Shown one piece after another: positions 19,256 to 28,172 of a DNA stretch of 64,000 nucleotides. The DNA comes from Corynebacterium kroppenstedtii (GTDB taxonomy: Bacteria; Actinomycetota; Actinomycetes; Mycobacteriales; Mycobacteriaceae), in the NCBI RefSeq assembly GCF_003243515.1, contig NZ_QFRA01000003.1, forward strand, positions 124,001-188,000, written 5' to 3'. Positions within the stretch are counted from its first letter, which is position 1. Each line of letters starts with the position of its first letter. The position numbers and the translations under genes were made by a program. The notes beneath the pieces were generated by a model. That model worked only from the letters and a program-made list of their open reading frames with translations, did not search any database and was not told where the DNA came from.

Positions 19256-19296
19256 ACAAACGGCGCGCCTACCACACTGGTAAGCACGCCGTTTGT
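19256..19296. terminator. Inverted repeat between metX and the PRC-barrel gene
   Basis: ACAAACGGCG (19256-19265) pairs perfectly with CGCCGTTTGT (19287-19296), with further GC pairing just inside. It sits between two convergent genes, so it could end transcription from both sides. There is no strong T-run. Confidence 0.6.
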
Positions 19297-19399
19297 CTAA
19301 CTATGAAGGAGAACTAATCCTCCGAGTGCCACAAACTTATGCCCTTGAGACCTTATGGGCTCACGGACTCATAGCTCGCGGACTAATAGTTCACTTGGA

Positions 19400-20227
19400 C
19401 TACTTCTTACCGTCCTTGGTCTCGTCCTGGAACTCGACGCGTTCCTTCTTGAGGTCCTCGGAAACCTTCTGCTTCTCGGTGACGGTCTCCTTGTTCAGGT
19501 TGACCTTCTCCACCGGCACGGTTTCCTTATCAACGTTGACCTGCTCCTCGTGGAGCACAACGTCGGCGTCTTCTTCGCCGATGCGAGTGTTGCCCAGCTT
19601 CTTAGCTTCCTCCGGCGAGATTTTCTCGCGCTCAACCTTAACTTCTTCGCGGCTGACCGGAACTTCGACGGTCTCGGTGTCTTCGACCACGTACTTGCGT
19701 AGGCGAGCACGTCCGGAAGCAACTTTCTCCTTGTTAACGTTCAGCTGCTCTTCGGAACGGATCACGGAACCGTCGTCGGAGGCACTATTCTTCTTTCCGC
19801 TCGTATCTGCGGAGGCCTTCGTCGTAGTCTCTTCACGGTGGCCTGCAGCGCCACTCTGAGCAGTGCCGGTCTGAGCAGCGTTTCCGCGATCAGTGGTCTG
19901 TGCGGAGTCCTGCGTAGTCAAGCCATAGTGCTTGTAGAGGCGCTCCTCTTCTTCAGGCTCCAGGCCCTCGTCAGTGTCAGAGATGTTCGGTGCGTCCGAG
20001 ATCTCATCCTTGGTGTGGGCAACATGGAGTTCCTCGTTGTTCAGTTTGGCGTCAGCCAGGGGTACGAGGGAACTGTTACGGCCAAACAATCCGGTGTTCA
20101 CAGCAACGAACGTCGGCTTACCGCTATTGCTGTCTACAAAAAGCTGGCCAACTTTGCCAACCTTATCGCCATTCTTATCAAACGCGGTGGACTCTAGAAC
20201 TGCCTGAATAAACTTCTGATCAGCCAT
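19400..20227 (-). CDS. PRC-barrel and DUF2382 (YsnF/AvaK-type) stress protein
   Basis: A 275-residue soluble protein. The first 95 residues are a PRC barrel (VLESTAFDKNGDKVGKVGQL, TFVAVNTGLFGRNSSLVPL). A linker rich in Ser, Thr and Gln follows, then a DUF2382 domain (about 155-265) with two similar charged halves: RSEEQLNVNKEKV and LHEEQVNVDKETV. Such proteins are linked to general stress responses in Gram-positive bacteria; the function is not defined. The ATG at 20227 is preceded by AAAGGAG, which decides it over an upstream in-frame ATG at 20245 that overlaps that site. Confidence 0.9.
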   Translation of the reverse strand: MADQKFIQAVLESTAFDKNGDKVGKVGQLFVDSNSGKPTFVAVNTGLFGRNSSLVPLADAKLNNEELHVAHTKDEISDAPNISDTDEGLEPEEEERLYKHYGLTTQDSAQTTDRGNAAQTGTAQSGAAGHREETTTKASADTSGKKNSASDDGSVIRSEEQLNVNKEKVASGRARLRKYVVEDTETVEVPVSREEVKVEREKISPEEAKKLGNTRIGEEDADVVLHEEQVNVDKETVPVEKVNLNKETVTEKQKVSEDLKKERVEFQDETKDGKK

Positions 20228-20245
20228 GTAAATCTCCTTTACCAT

Positions 20246-20585
20246 AGTTACACAAAATATCGAATAACTTTTAAAACAACGCAGAGAGTACGCTACAAGG
20301 GTCGCTCTACGATGGGGAACACCCCTAGTAAAAGCTCATAATCTACGTCAGGTTGCCTGAACGCTTCCGCGTTCTGAACACACCCCACACTAGTTGGCTT
20401 ATCTCAGCTTCGCTACTATATCGCAGCAAAAAGGCTCACTTTTTGCGGTCAATCTGCGATTTCTAGTCTAGTTTTTTAGGATTCTGAACTGCGATTATAA
20501 AATATAGATAACGATCAATTAAAAATTAACGGATTATCGTCTGTGAGCTAAAGATCACGTGCCGACGAGGGCTTCACCTCACCGT
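20246..20585. other. AT-rich intergenic region between the PRC-barrel gene and the mntR-like gene
   Basis: 340 bp, clearly AT-richer than its surroundings. It holds the promoter of the PRC-barrel gene and a short palindrome, TCAGG-TTG-CCTGA (20348-20360), that is one base short of a DtxR-like core. No gene is seen. Confidence 0.4.
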
Positions 20586-21341
20586 CTATTTCACCCTAAT
20601 ATCCCTAGCCGACGCTGCACTAATACTTGCTATATCAGCCCCGTTTTCGGTATCTGCGGGCGGGAGGGTTTTCGCTGCGCGACCTTTTACGCGGGCCACG
20701 CAAGCTGTGCTGGACACACTCTCCCCCTCAGGCATCAGCCGAATATTGATCATTCCGCCATAGGGACGCGGCAGCACGGCGACATTAACTCCCGGCACAA
20801 CTCCCTTCGTCGCTAAGTAGCGTAAAAGACTCGAGTCGCGGTCAGCAATGCGCACAATCCGCACCACGTCGCCTTCCTGTGCCGTATCTAGCGGCAAGCC
20901 AGGATCGGTCTCAGCGACATTGCCCTCCTTGTCCGGGATGGGATCGCCATGCGGATCGCGCGTCGGATTCCCCATGAGAGCCGCGATACGCTCGACAAAC
21001 GTGTCCGACACGGCATGCTCGAGGTGCTCGGCTTCTTCATGGACTTCATCCCAGCTATAGCCAACGCATTCGCAGAGGTACATCTCCAACAAGCGGTGCC
21101 GACGGACCATTTGCAAAGCAAACGGTCGCCCGGTTGAGGAGAGCTCGATAGGCTTATACACCTCATGAACGACGAGCCCCTGCTGCACCAGCCGCTTCAA
21201 CGTCTCTGACACCGTCGACGCTTTCTGCCCTAGAACCTCGCCGATCCGTGTCGACGTGACCGGGCCCGCGTTCCACTCGCCCAGGTCATAAATCACCTTC
21301 AAGTAATCCTGAGTGCGGTCCGGCAAATCAGAAACGTGCAT
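20586..21341 (-). CDS. mntR: DtxR/MntR-family metal-dependent regulator
   Basis: Metal-sensing repressor, about 251 residues. The N-terminal winged helix is clear (DRTQDYLKVIYDLGEW, GEVLGQKASTVSETLKRL), followed by the dimer/metal domain with RRHRLLEMYLCECVGYSWDE, where the Cys, the following Glu and EEAEHLEHAVSD supply metal ligands. A C-terminal FeoA-like SH3 domain follows (EGDVVRIVRIADRD). It is divergent from a manganese-type ABC transporter, hence the MntR suggestion; an iron-sensing DtxR role is not excluded. The frame is open to 21389; ATG at 21341, just after AAGGG, gives the natural N-terminus. Confidence 0.85.
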   Translation of the reverse strand: MHVSDLPDRTQDYLKVIYDLGEWNAGPVTSTRIGEVLGQKASTVSETLKRLVQQGLVVHEVYKPIELSSTGRPFALQMVRRHRLLEMYLCECVGYSWDEVHEEAEHLEHAVSDTFVERIAALMGNPTRDPHGDPIPDKEGNVAETDPGLPLDTAQEGDVVRIVRIADRDSSLLRYLATKGVVPGVNVAVLPRPYGGMINIRLMPEGESVSSTACVARVKGRAAKTLPPADTENGADIASISAASARDIRVK

Positions 21342-21375
21342 ACCCTTCATCGTATTAGGTAACCAGTACATCAAG

Positions 21376-21394
21376 CTAGGGTCCGTCACCCTAG
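21376..21394. promoter_or_regulatory. Perfect palindrome CTAGGGT-N5-ACCCTAG, possible MntR operator
   Basis: Seven-base arms separated by CCGTC, between the regulator gene and the transporter genes and just upstream of a TTGACA -35 for the latter. Position and symmetry suit autoregulation and control of the transporter. No binding data are available from sequence. Confidence 0.5.
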
Positions 21395-21401
21395 GAGCCC
21401 C

Positions 21402-21471
21402 TTGACAGTCTCAGCGGGTGGACATAGGGTTCCCTCCAGTTTGAAAATACATTGTATTGAACTTCTATAAT
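21402..21471 (+). promoter_or_regulatory. Promoters and second dyad for the manganese transporter
   Basis: TTGACA (21402-21407), a 17-base spacer and TAGGGT (21425-21430) form one vegetative-type promoter. A second, TTGAAA (21441-21446) with TATAAT (21466-21471), has a 19-base spacer. In that spacer lies AATACA-T-TGTATT (21446-21458), a perfect dyad well placed for a repressor. Confidence 0.5.
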
Positions 21472-21621
21472 GAACATGATGAATTTTTTATTCAGGGGGT
21501 TGGCACATCCGGGCTGCAACTCCCGCTAGATACCTCTTAAACAGGCATTTTCATCGCGTCCCCAATCCCTAAGAACCAACAACCGAAAACCAACAACCGA
21601 CACCCGAACGTAAGGATTCAC

Positions 21622-22602
21622 ATGGCTCCCTCATTCGGCCCTTCCTCCCCAACGCACAATCCGCGCTCACGATTCACCGCATCCAAACAACCACGTCGAC
21701 ACGCAAAAATCCTGCCTGCCATCGCGACCGCGCTCGTCGTCGGGCTCACTGCCAGCGGCTGCAGCGCACTCTCCGACGATGACAACGGGAAGAAAGACGT
21801 CTTGGCAACGTTCACGGTCCTCGCCGACATCGCCCGGAACGTCGCCGGCGACCACGTCAACGTCAACTCGCTCACCAAGCCCGGCACCGAAATCCACGGC
21901 TACGACCCCACCCCGTCGGACCTCAAATCGGCAGCGAAAGCGGACCTCATCGTCTCCAACGGTCTCGGGCTCGAGCACTGGTTGGACAAGCTCACCAGCA
22001 ATTCCGACGCCAAACGCGTCGTCGCCACGGACGGGATTGAGCCGCTCCCGATCACCGACGGGGAAGCCAGCGGCGAAGACAACCCCCACGCGTGGATGAG
22101 CCCCACCAACGTGAAGAAGTACGCGACCACCATCGCGAAGGCGCTCGGGGACATCGACCCTGACCACAAAGACGACTACAATGATAACGCGAAGAAATAC
22201 TCCGCCAAGCTGGACACCATCGGCAACGACCTCCGCGCCGACCTCGAAACCGTCCCCAAGGATAAACGCGCGCTCGTGACCTGCGAAGGAGCGTTCTCCT
22301 ACCTGACTAAAGACGCGGGGCTCACCGAGCACTACATCTGGCCCGTCAACGCGGAAACCGAAGCCACACCTCAACGCATGAAGGAGACCGAGGAGTTCGT
22401 GCGCGAGCACCAGGTCCCCGCCGTGTTCTGCGAATCCACCGTGGACTCCGGCCCCCGCGAACAAATCGTCCGCGCCACCGGAGCAAAAGACGGCGGCATC
22501 CTCTACGTCGACTCACTGTCCGACCAAGACGGCCCCGTCCCCACCTACCTGGACCTCATCCGGTACGACGCCGACACCATCAGCAAAGGACTCACCAGCT
22601 AA
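21622..22602 (+). CDS. Metal-binding lipoprotein of a Mn/Zn ABC transporter
   Basis: Cluster A-I substrate-binding protein, 326 residues. A basic start, hydrophobic segment and lipobox (LTASGC, Cys47) give a membrane-anchored lipoprotein. The four expected ligands are visible: H92 in EIHGYDPTPSD, H156 in NPHAWMSP, E222 in TCEGAFSYL and D297 in LYVDSLSD. The His-His-Glu-Asp set is usual for manganese (or iron) rather than zinc carriers, and there is no His-rich loop. First gene of a three-gene operon; its stop overlaps the next start (TAATG). Confidence 0.92.
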   Translation: MAPSFGPSSPTHNPRSRFTASKQPRRHAKILPAIATALVVGLTASGCSALSDDDNGKKDVLATFTVLADIARNVAGDHVNVNSLTKPGTEIHGYDPTPSDLKSAAKADLIVSNGLGLEHWLDKLTSNSDAKRVVATDGIEPLPITDGEASGEDNPHAWMSPTNVKKYATTIAKALGDIDPDHKDDYNDNAKKYSAKLDTIGNDLRADLETVPKDKRALVTCEGAFSYLTKDAGLTEHYIWPVNAETEATPQRMKETEEFVREHQVPAVFCESTVDSGPREQIVRATGAKDGGILYVDSLSDQDGPVPTYLDLIRYDADTISKGLTS

Positions 22603-23333
22603 TGCAGGCCGAAACACCGAGAAAACCCCTGGTCAGCGTCGATAATCTCGGGGTAACCTACACGCACAACTCCGGGGAACCAGTGACCGCATTGCGCGAC
22701 GTGACCGCGTCGTTCTTCCCCGGGACCATGACCGCGATCATCGGGGCGAACGGCGCCGGCAAATCAACGCTATTCAACGCCATCACCGGCCAACTGCGCC
22801 CCACCACCGGCACCCTGACCGTCGACGGGCGCATCACCTACATGCCGCAAACCGAGGCCGTGAACTGGGATTTCCCCATGACCGTGCGCGACGTTGTCCT
22901 CACCGCATTCCGGCACCCCACTCCCGACGACAAAACCACTGCCGACGAGGCGCTGGCCAGCGTGGGAATGACCGCCTACGCCAACCGGTCCATCCGGCAG
23001 CTCTCCGGCGGGCAGAAGAAGCGCGTTTTCATCGCTCGCGCACTCGCCACCCAGGCACCGATCCTCATCTTGGACGAGCCCTTCGCCGGCGTTGATCAGG
23101 ACACCGAAGAAGTGCTGTTCCGCGTCCTCACCGCCCGGCGTGATCGCGGCGCACTCATCCTGCTTTCGACGCACCACCTCGGCACGCTCCGCTCGATGGA
23201 TCGGATCGTTGTCCTACAAAGAACAATTATTAGCGACGGGGCTCCAGACAACACGCTCTTCGCTGCTTCGTCCAGCGTTTTGTTGGGGACTGCACTGATG
23301 GAGGATATGAGGAAGGACGGCGACGCAGAATGA
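22602..23333 (+). CDS. Mn/Zn ABC transporter ATP-binding protein
   Basis: Powers metal uptake at the inner face of the membrane. 243 residues with Walker A GANGAGKST, the Q-loop region ITYMPQTEAVNWDFPMTVRD, which is typical of the metal-uptake branch, signature LSGGQKKRVFIARAL, and Walker B LILDEPFAGVD. It overlaps the upstream lipoprotein gene by one base and the downstream permease by four (ATGA), so the three are translationally linked. Confidence 0.94.
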   Translation: MQAETPRKPLVSVDNLGVTYTHNSGEPVTALRDVTASFFPGTMTAIIGANGAGKSTLFNAITGQLRPTTGTLTVDGRITYMPQTEAVNWDFPMTVRDVVLTAFRHPTPDDKTTADEALASVGMTAYANRSIRQLSGGQKKRVFIARALATQAPILILDEPFAGVDQDTEEVLFRVLTARRDRGALILLSTHHLGTLRSMDRIVVLQRTIISDGAPDNTLFAASSSVLLGTALMEDMRKDGDAE

Positions 23334-24295
23334 ACCCCTTTGCGTTAACCGGCGCGTTCCCTGACGGATTCCCTGGCGCACCGATCCACGCATCACTCGC
23401 ATCAGCGTTTATCGAACCATTCACCTATAGCTTCATGCAGCGCGCTGTCATCGTCACATCCGTGACGGCACTGTGCACCGGACTTCTCTCCGCCTGGATA
23501 ATCCTGCTCGGATGGTCGCTCTTAGGTGACGCGATCTCGCACGCCGTCCTCCCCGGCGTCGTGATCTCCTACATCCTCGGCATCCCGTTTTCTATCGGCG
23601 CGCTGGTCGCCGCACTGCTCACCGTCGGCCTTATCGGAACCATCCGCGGAAAAACAAACCTCAAAGACGACACCGCCATCGGCATCGTCTTCACCACGTT
23701 CTTCGCGTTCGGCCTGGTACTCATCTCCATGACGCCGTCGACAACCGACCTGCACTCCATCCTTTTCGGAAATCTCCTGGGTGTGCGGCAATCCGCCCTC
23801 ATCCAAGTTGTCGTCATCGCGCTACTTGCGTCGGCACTTGTACTGATTAAACGACGGGACATCACTCTCTGGAGTTTCGACGCGATCAACGCCCGGTCGC
23901 TCGGCATCAATCCCACGCTCATGCGCGGATTCATGCTGACCATGCTCGCGCTCGTCATTGTGGCCTCGATGCAGGCGGTGGGCGTGATCCTCGTTGTCGC
24001 CATGCTGATCACACCCGGCGCGATCAGTCTTCTCATCTTCGCGCGCATGCGCAGCACGCTCATCTGGACGCCGGTTATCAGCTGGGTGACGGCCATGAGC
24101 GGCCTGCTAATCAGCTACTGGACCGACGTATCCAGCGGAGGCATGATCGTCGTCGTGCAGGGCTGTACATTCATGGTCGTGTTTGCGACGAAGCGCTGGG
24201 TATCGCGTGTGCGGCACCGGGCTCAACAGGGCACGCCACAGGAGGAGAACACGACGCACGAGGAGGGCACGCAACAACAGGCCGCACAGGCCTAA
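23330..24295 (+). CDS. Mn/Zn ABC transporter permease
   Basis: An ABC-3 family permease, 321 residues with about eight helices, starting after an N-terminal stretch FIEPFTYSFMQRAVIVTSV. Characteristic parts are LLGWSLLGDAISHAVLPGVV (helix and ATPase-coupling region) and SMQAVGVILVVAMLITPGA. The hydrophilic C-terminus (RHRAQQGTPQEEN and more) is rich in Glu, His and Gln. It completes the operon with the two upstream genes; divergent MntR-like regulation is likely. Confidence 0.93.
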   Translation: MNPFALTGAFPDGFPGAPIHASLASAFIEPFTYSFMQRAVIVTSVTALCTGLLSAWIILLGWSLLGDAISHAVLPGVVISYILGIPFSIGALVAALLTVGLIGTIRGKTNLKDDTAIGIVFTTFFAFGLVLISMTPSTTDLHSILFGNLLGVRQSALIQVVVIALLASALVLIKRRDITLWSFDAINARSLGINPTLMRGFMLTMLALVIVASMQAVGVILVVAMLITPGAISLLIFARMRSTLIWTPVISWVTAMSGLLISYWTDVSSGGMIVVVQGCTFMVVFATKRWVSRVRHRAQQGTPQEENTTHEEGTQQQAAQA

Positions 24296-24301
24296 CGTCG
24301 G

Positions 24302-24690
24302 CTATCTCTTCGCCTTCGTCCCCTTCTTCCCTTTCTTAGCGGATTTAGCGGACTTACTCTTCTTCCCTTTCTTACGCTTCTCAGGCTGGTGGGCCCTGAG
24401 CTCCGCACGATCCTGCACAACAATGACTTGCCCACCATCACCGGGGTCAGGCTTCGGAATAACATCGGTCGGATCGATCAGATACACACGCTTCCGTCCA
24501 GAGTTAAACGACGCGCAACCTCCAGAATCATGCGCCGCGCGACCCCATCCAACGCGTGAACATCAGTCAAATCCAGGGCCACAGCCGGCTCTTTCATCGT
24601 CGTACTAGAGAATTCGCGCACGATCTTCTCCGCACCGGCGAAACGCAAACTCCCCTGAATCGAATAGACCTTGATCTTCTGCGGCTTCAC
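24302..24690 (-). pseudogene. STAS domain with Lys-rich tail, frameshifted end of the glutaminase
   Basis: The first 70 codons (24690-24478, GTG overlapping the glsA stop as GTGA) encode a STAS domain: VYSIQGSLRFAGAEKIVREF and VALDLTDVHALDGVARRMI. The domain continues in a different frame as GRKRVYLIDPTDVIPKPD (about 24505-24440) and ends in a tail of Lys/Ser/Gly repeats. Two single-base gains, one in the GGGGG run at 24685-24689 and one in the TTT at 24506-24508, would fuse everything with glsA. GlsA-STAS fusions are known in actinobacteria. Confidence 0.65.
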
Positions 24691-25691
24691 CCCCGCGCCT
24701 TTTCGTCGTCAGTAAGGTCCTGGACCAGCACCGCCGTGTTGCGGATCACTGTCTGCACCGACGGCGGAACCTCCATGAGGTGGATCCCCATGTCGCGAGA
24801 CATCCGCTCAAACAGGCGGACACCGCGCACACTATTGCCGTGTTCGTCCAGCCGTGGCGAGAACGTCGCCACCCCAATCTGACCAGGCAGCGCGCCAATC
24901 AAGCCGCCAGCGACGCCCGACTTGGCGGGAATACCAACCTGGGTCACCCAGTCACCCGCAGCATCGTACATCCCACAGGTCGTCATGACGCTCAACACCT
25001 GACGAACCACCCGGCCCGACACCACCTTCTCGCCAGTGATCGGGTTAATACCCTTGTTCGCCAAGGTCGCGGCCATGCTCGACAAGTCCCGCGTCGATAC
25101 CAGAAGGGAGCAGAACCGCGTATAGCCTTCCACGATCACGCGGGGATCTTGGGGAAATATGTCATAACTACGGAGCATATGAGCGATGGACAAGTTCCGG
25201 TGAGCATGGTCCAGCTCCGAACCGCATACCCTCTCATCGACCTGCAGCCGACGGCCAGCGAAGGCCGACAAACCGTCGATGATCCGCTGCAGGCACTGCC
25301 CCTGGGTCCAATCATCGCCGCCCACCAAGGAATGTGTAGTCAGCGCGCCCGCGTTAATCATCGGATTGAGAGGACGGCCCTCTTCATCCAGGGACAACTC
25401 ATTGAAAGCCTCACCGGACGGTTCGACGCTGACTCGCTTCAAAACATCGCGAAAACCACGGTCTTCCAGGGCAAGCGCATACACAAATGGCTTCGCGATC
25501 GACTGAATGGTGAACTCGGTCTCGGTATCGCCCGAGCCGTACACCTTACCGTCGATCGTCGCCAAGCTCACACCGAATTTGTCGGGATCAACATTGGCAG
25601 GTTCCGGAATATAGCTCGCGGGAGCGCCCCGATCACCTGGGCGAACGTCCTCGAGAACCTCGTCCAAATAATCAGTGACCATGGATTTCAT
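24687..25691 (-). CDS. glsA: Glutaminase A
   Basis: Hydrolyses glutamine to glutamate and ammonia. A serine-dependent beta-lactamase-fold enzyme, 334 residues, with the SxxK catalytic pair S64/K67 in TIQSIAKPF, the INAGAL block, and the C-terminal AKSGVAGGLIGALPGQIG. The ATG at 25691 is preceded by CGGAG; an ATG at 25709 overlapping the GNAT stop codon is possible. The catalytic domain is complete. The STAS extension that should follow is split off by a frameshift. Confidence 0.93.
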   Translation of the reverse strand: MKSMVTDYLDEVLEDVRPGDRGAPASYIPEPANVDPDKFGVSLATIDGKVYGSGDTETEFTIQSIAKPFVYALALEDRGFRDVLKRVSVEPSGEAFNELSLDEEGRPLNPMINAGALTTHSLVGGDDWTQGQCLQRIIDGLSAFAGRRLQVDERVCGSELDHAHRNLSIAHMLRSYDIFPQDPRVIVEGYTRFCSLLVSTRDLSSMAATLANKGINPITGEKVVSGRVVRQVLSVMTTCGMYDAAGDWVTQVGIPAKSGVAGGLIGALPGQIGVATFSPRLDEHGNSVRGVRLFERMSRDMGIHLMEVPPSVQTVIRNTAVLVQDLTDDEKARG

Positions 25692-25705
25692 CGAGTTTGC
25701 TCCGA

Positions 25706-26221
25706 TCATTCAAGGGGGTAGACCATCACCGTATACGTACTACCCTCAGACTCCCTCGTCGTCACGTAACGGAAACCCAGTTTCTCATATAAAGCCTGGG
25801 CACGATCATTACCCTTCTCCACGCACAAACTCACTCCCGGGCGCCCATCATCCCGCGCCTGATCTAGCGCAGCAGTCAGTAAACGACGGCCGAGTCCCCC
25901 GCCGGTGTACCCCGGTAGCAGAGCGATGGCCACCTCCGGATACTTCTCTTCCACGAAACCGGTACCCGGATCCTCCGCGGTAAACGTGCGCAACCACGCC
26001 GCACCAATCGGCTCACCATCCTGGAGCACAATCACTCCGCCCTGATCGGGGGTCCACTTGCCGACGTAGTGGCAGTCGGATTCGGAAAAGTCCCGCTCCT
26101 GGGCAGCGTCCTCATCCCCCCACGTCTCCGTCAAGTGATTCATCCGAATAAGGAAATCCCTATCCTCCTCCTGAGCTCGCCGGAATGTCACAGTGTCATC
26201 AACTCGGGAAACTCCAACCAT
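25706..26221 (-). CDS. GNAT-family N-acetyltransferase
   Basis: 171 residues. The acetyl-CoA-binding motif A is clear: VAIALLPGYTGGGLGRRLLT, then the typical C-terminal half CVEKGNDRAQALYEKLGFRYV. The acceptor cannot be deduced. It lies immediately upstream of glsA, with the stop and an ATG of the next gene overlapping, so the two are probably one transcript. No known pathway link to glutaminase is evident. Confidence 0.88.
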   Translation of the reverse strand: MVGVSRVDDTVTFRRAQEEDRDFLIRMNHLTETWGDEDAAQERDFSESDCHYVGKWTPDQGGVIVLQDGEPIGAAWLRTFTAEDPGTGFVEEKYPEVAIALLPGYTGGGLGRRLLTAALDQARDDGRPGVSLCVEKGNDRAQALYEKLGFRYVTTRESEGSTYTVMVYPLE

Positions 26222-26454
26222 TCTTCTTTCAGCCTCCTCATCACTTAGGTTCCTCTACTCGAGGACCAATTCACGCCAACTGCACGCACGCTCATCGTTT
26301 TCAGGCCAAGTGTCTCATGAAAAGACGATGATGCCGACGATACATGGCACAGCACACGACACACGACAAAACGTGCGGAACACGATCCGCCGACATAGGT
26401 GGCCCGAAGGCCTGATCACAGTAAATAGCTCAGCCTACGTGGCGTGGTGGCGGC

Positions 26455-26847
26455 CTACCCGGCCATCGCGTCCATCGACACCGCCAAATACAACACCACC
26501 AGGCCCACCGTGAAACAAAAAACAACATCAAAGCGACGTGACCGGACGGAAAGAACCCCCAGCGTTTCCGAATCGCATGTTGCCCGGGCAATGGCCAACC
26601 ACACCATGCTGGTGCCCATCACAAACGATCCCCGACGCCAGTGCTGAAAGGCCACAAAAAGCACAGCAACAGACATCCCCACCACAAATAAAGCCACCAC
26701 AATACGCTGGTACACCAACGGAATGCGCGATGCGGAATCCTCATCATGCGGATTCGACAGCATCGACCTCTGGCGATCGGTCCCCCGCAGACCGTTCCCC
26801 CCCTTCATGTAAGCGTCGGGAGTGGGGGTCTTCCCAGTGCTGCTCAT
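26455..26847 (-). CDS. DUF3017-like small membrane protein
   Basis: 130 residues with three predicted helices (IVVALFVVGMSVAVLFVAF, a second starting VMGTSMVWLAIA, and VVFCFTVGLVVLYLAVSM) and a polar first 40 residues. It starts in a TAATG overlap with the end of folD, and C. glutamicum has a similar small membrane protein in the same position, which supports the DUF3017 assignment. Function unknown. Confidence 0.75.
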   Translation of the reverse strand: MSSTGKTPTPDAYMKGGNGLRGTDRQRSMLSNPHDEDSASRIPLVYQRIVVALFVVGMSVAVLFVAFQHWRRGSFVMGTSMVWLAIARATCDSETLGVLSVRSRRFDVVFCFTVGLVVLYLAVSMDAMAG

Positions 26848-27701
26848 TAAGCTATCCCCGCCAGGCGTTCACCGCGTTCGACCACATTCGCCATCAGGAA
26901 TGTGCGTGTCATTGGCCCGACACCTCCGGGATTTGGACTCACCCACGCCGCTTTATCCCACACATCTGGAGCGACATCTCCCGTCAACGTGCCGTCAACG
27001 CGAGAGACTCCCACATCCAAAACGGCGGCACCGGGTTTAATCATGTCCGCAGTCAACATGTGTGGTTGACCAGCCGCGGCAATCACGACGTCGGCCGCGC
27101 GAGTCTCCGCCGCCACATCCTCTGTGCCTGTATGACACAACGTCACCGTGCTGTTTTCGCTTCGACGGGTCAACATCAACCCTATTGGTCGGCCAACAGT
27201 AATCCCCCTGCCGATGACGACGACCTTCGCCCCATCCATCTTCACACCGAAGCGTCGCAGTAAGTGAATGCAGCCATTCGGTGTACAGGGCAGCGGGGCT
27301 GGCTCATTCAACACCAGCTTTCCCAAGTTCACCGGATGTAGACCATCCGCGTCCTTCTCTGGAGCAATACGCTCCAAAATGGCATTCTCATCCAGGTGCT
27401 TCGGCAACGGAAGTTGAACGATATAACCTGTGCATGAGTCATCGGCATTGAGCTCATCAATAACAGCAAAAAGATTTTCCTGTGAAATATCCGACGGAAG
27501 ATCTTTCCGAATGGAACGGATACCAATCTGCTGGCAGTCCTTATGCTTCATCCGAACATAAGCTTGGCTGCCGGGATCATCACCAACCAATACTGTGCCT
27601 AAACCGGGCTGGTAACCAGCGTCGCGTAACGCTGCAACACGGCGAGTGAGATCCTGGATAATCTCCGATCGGTACAAACGTCCATCAAGTGAAAAAGCCA
27701 T
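26847..27701 (-). CDS. folD: Methylene-THF dehydrogenase / methenyl-THF cyclohydrolase
   Basis: Bifunctional C1-folate enzyme of the cytoplasm. From ATG 27701 the product is 284 residues, the same as C. glutamicum FolD. The catalytic Lys is in SQAYVRMKHKDCQQIGI, and the family signatures GYIVQLPLPKHLDE, DADGLHPVNLG, PCTPNGCIHLL, VVIGRGITVGRP and SPNPGGVGPMT are all present. The frame is open to 27722, but the extra seven residues are not conserved. No good Shine-Dalgarno is seen; a TATAAA just upstream suggests a very short or absent leader. Confidence 0.97.
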   Translation of the reverse strand: MAFSLDGRLYRSEIIQDLTRRVAALRDAGYQPGLGTVLVGDDPGSQAYVRMKHKDCQQIGIRSIRKDLPSDISQENLFAVIDELNADDSCTGYIVQLPLPKHLDENAILERIAPEKDADGLHPVNLGKLVLNEPAPLPCTPNGCIHLLRRFGVKMDGAKVVVIGRGITVGRPIGLMLTRRSENSTVTLCHTGTEDVAAETRAADVVIAAAGQPHMLTADMIKPGAAVLDVGVSRVDGTLTGDVAPDVWDKAAWVSPNPGGVGPMTRTFLMANVVERGERLAGIA

Positions 27702-27722
27702 ACCGACAGAGTAACTCATCAT

Positions 27723-28172
27723 TTATAGGTGAAATCAACAGGTTGTGAATCCGTGTCTCACTACCGGGTGAACGTAATCCCCATTGAGGAAGATCGAGAT
27801 GAGGTCATTTTTACGTTTACTGTACGACAGGTCTGACGACTATATTTTCCACGGCGGAATCTACGAACAATGCCCTACCATCGGCTGGCGGAGTCGCGAT
27901 GGTAGGTGGAGGACGTCGTCCCGGGGCTCAACTCTAGATTTCGCGAATTCTTAGAACAGGGTCCAGGAGAAGCCAGCGGCGTATCATCTGGGCCGTTCAG
28001 TACAACGAAAAGGCCTTCGTCGAGGGTGAACTGAAACCGAGCGGCAGCACTTGCGGCTGCAGGGATGGAGTACTGACGGAGGATACTCACTTTTATTTCT
28101 GTGTCGTGGATCGGTGAGCACCCAAACATCGTCTTAGTACGCCAAAGGGCATAAGCATTTTCACAAAACTAG
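27723..28172. other. Intergenic region, folD to metzincin gene
   Basis: About 450 bp. One hairpin, CCTACCATCG (27874-27883) / CGATGGTAGG (27897-27906), lacks a T-run. An 84-codon minus-strand frame at 27875-28129 has no recognisable features or ribosome-binding site and is not called. Confidence 0.45.

Noticed and set aside
27875..28129. 84-codon minus-strand frame near folD
   Set aside because: No ribosome site, helix or motif; overlaps a hairpin.
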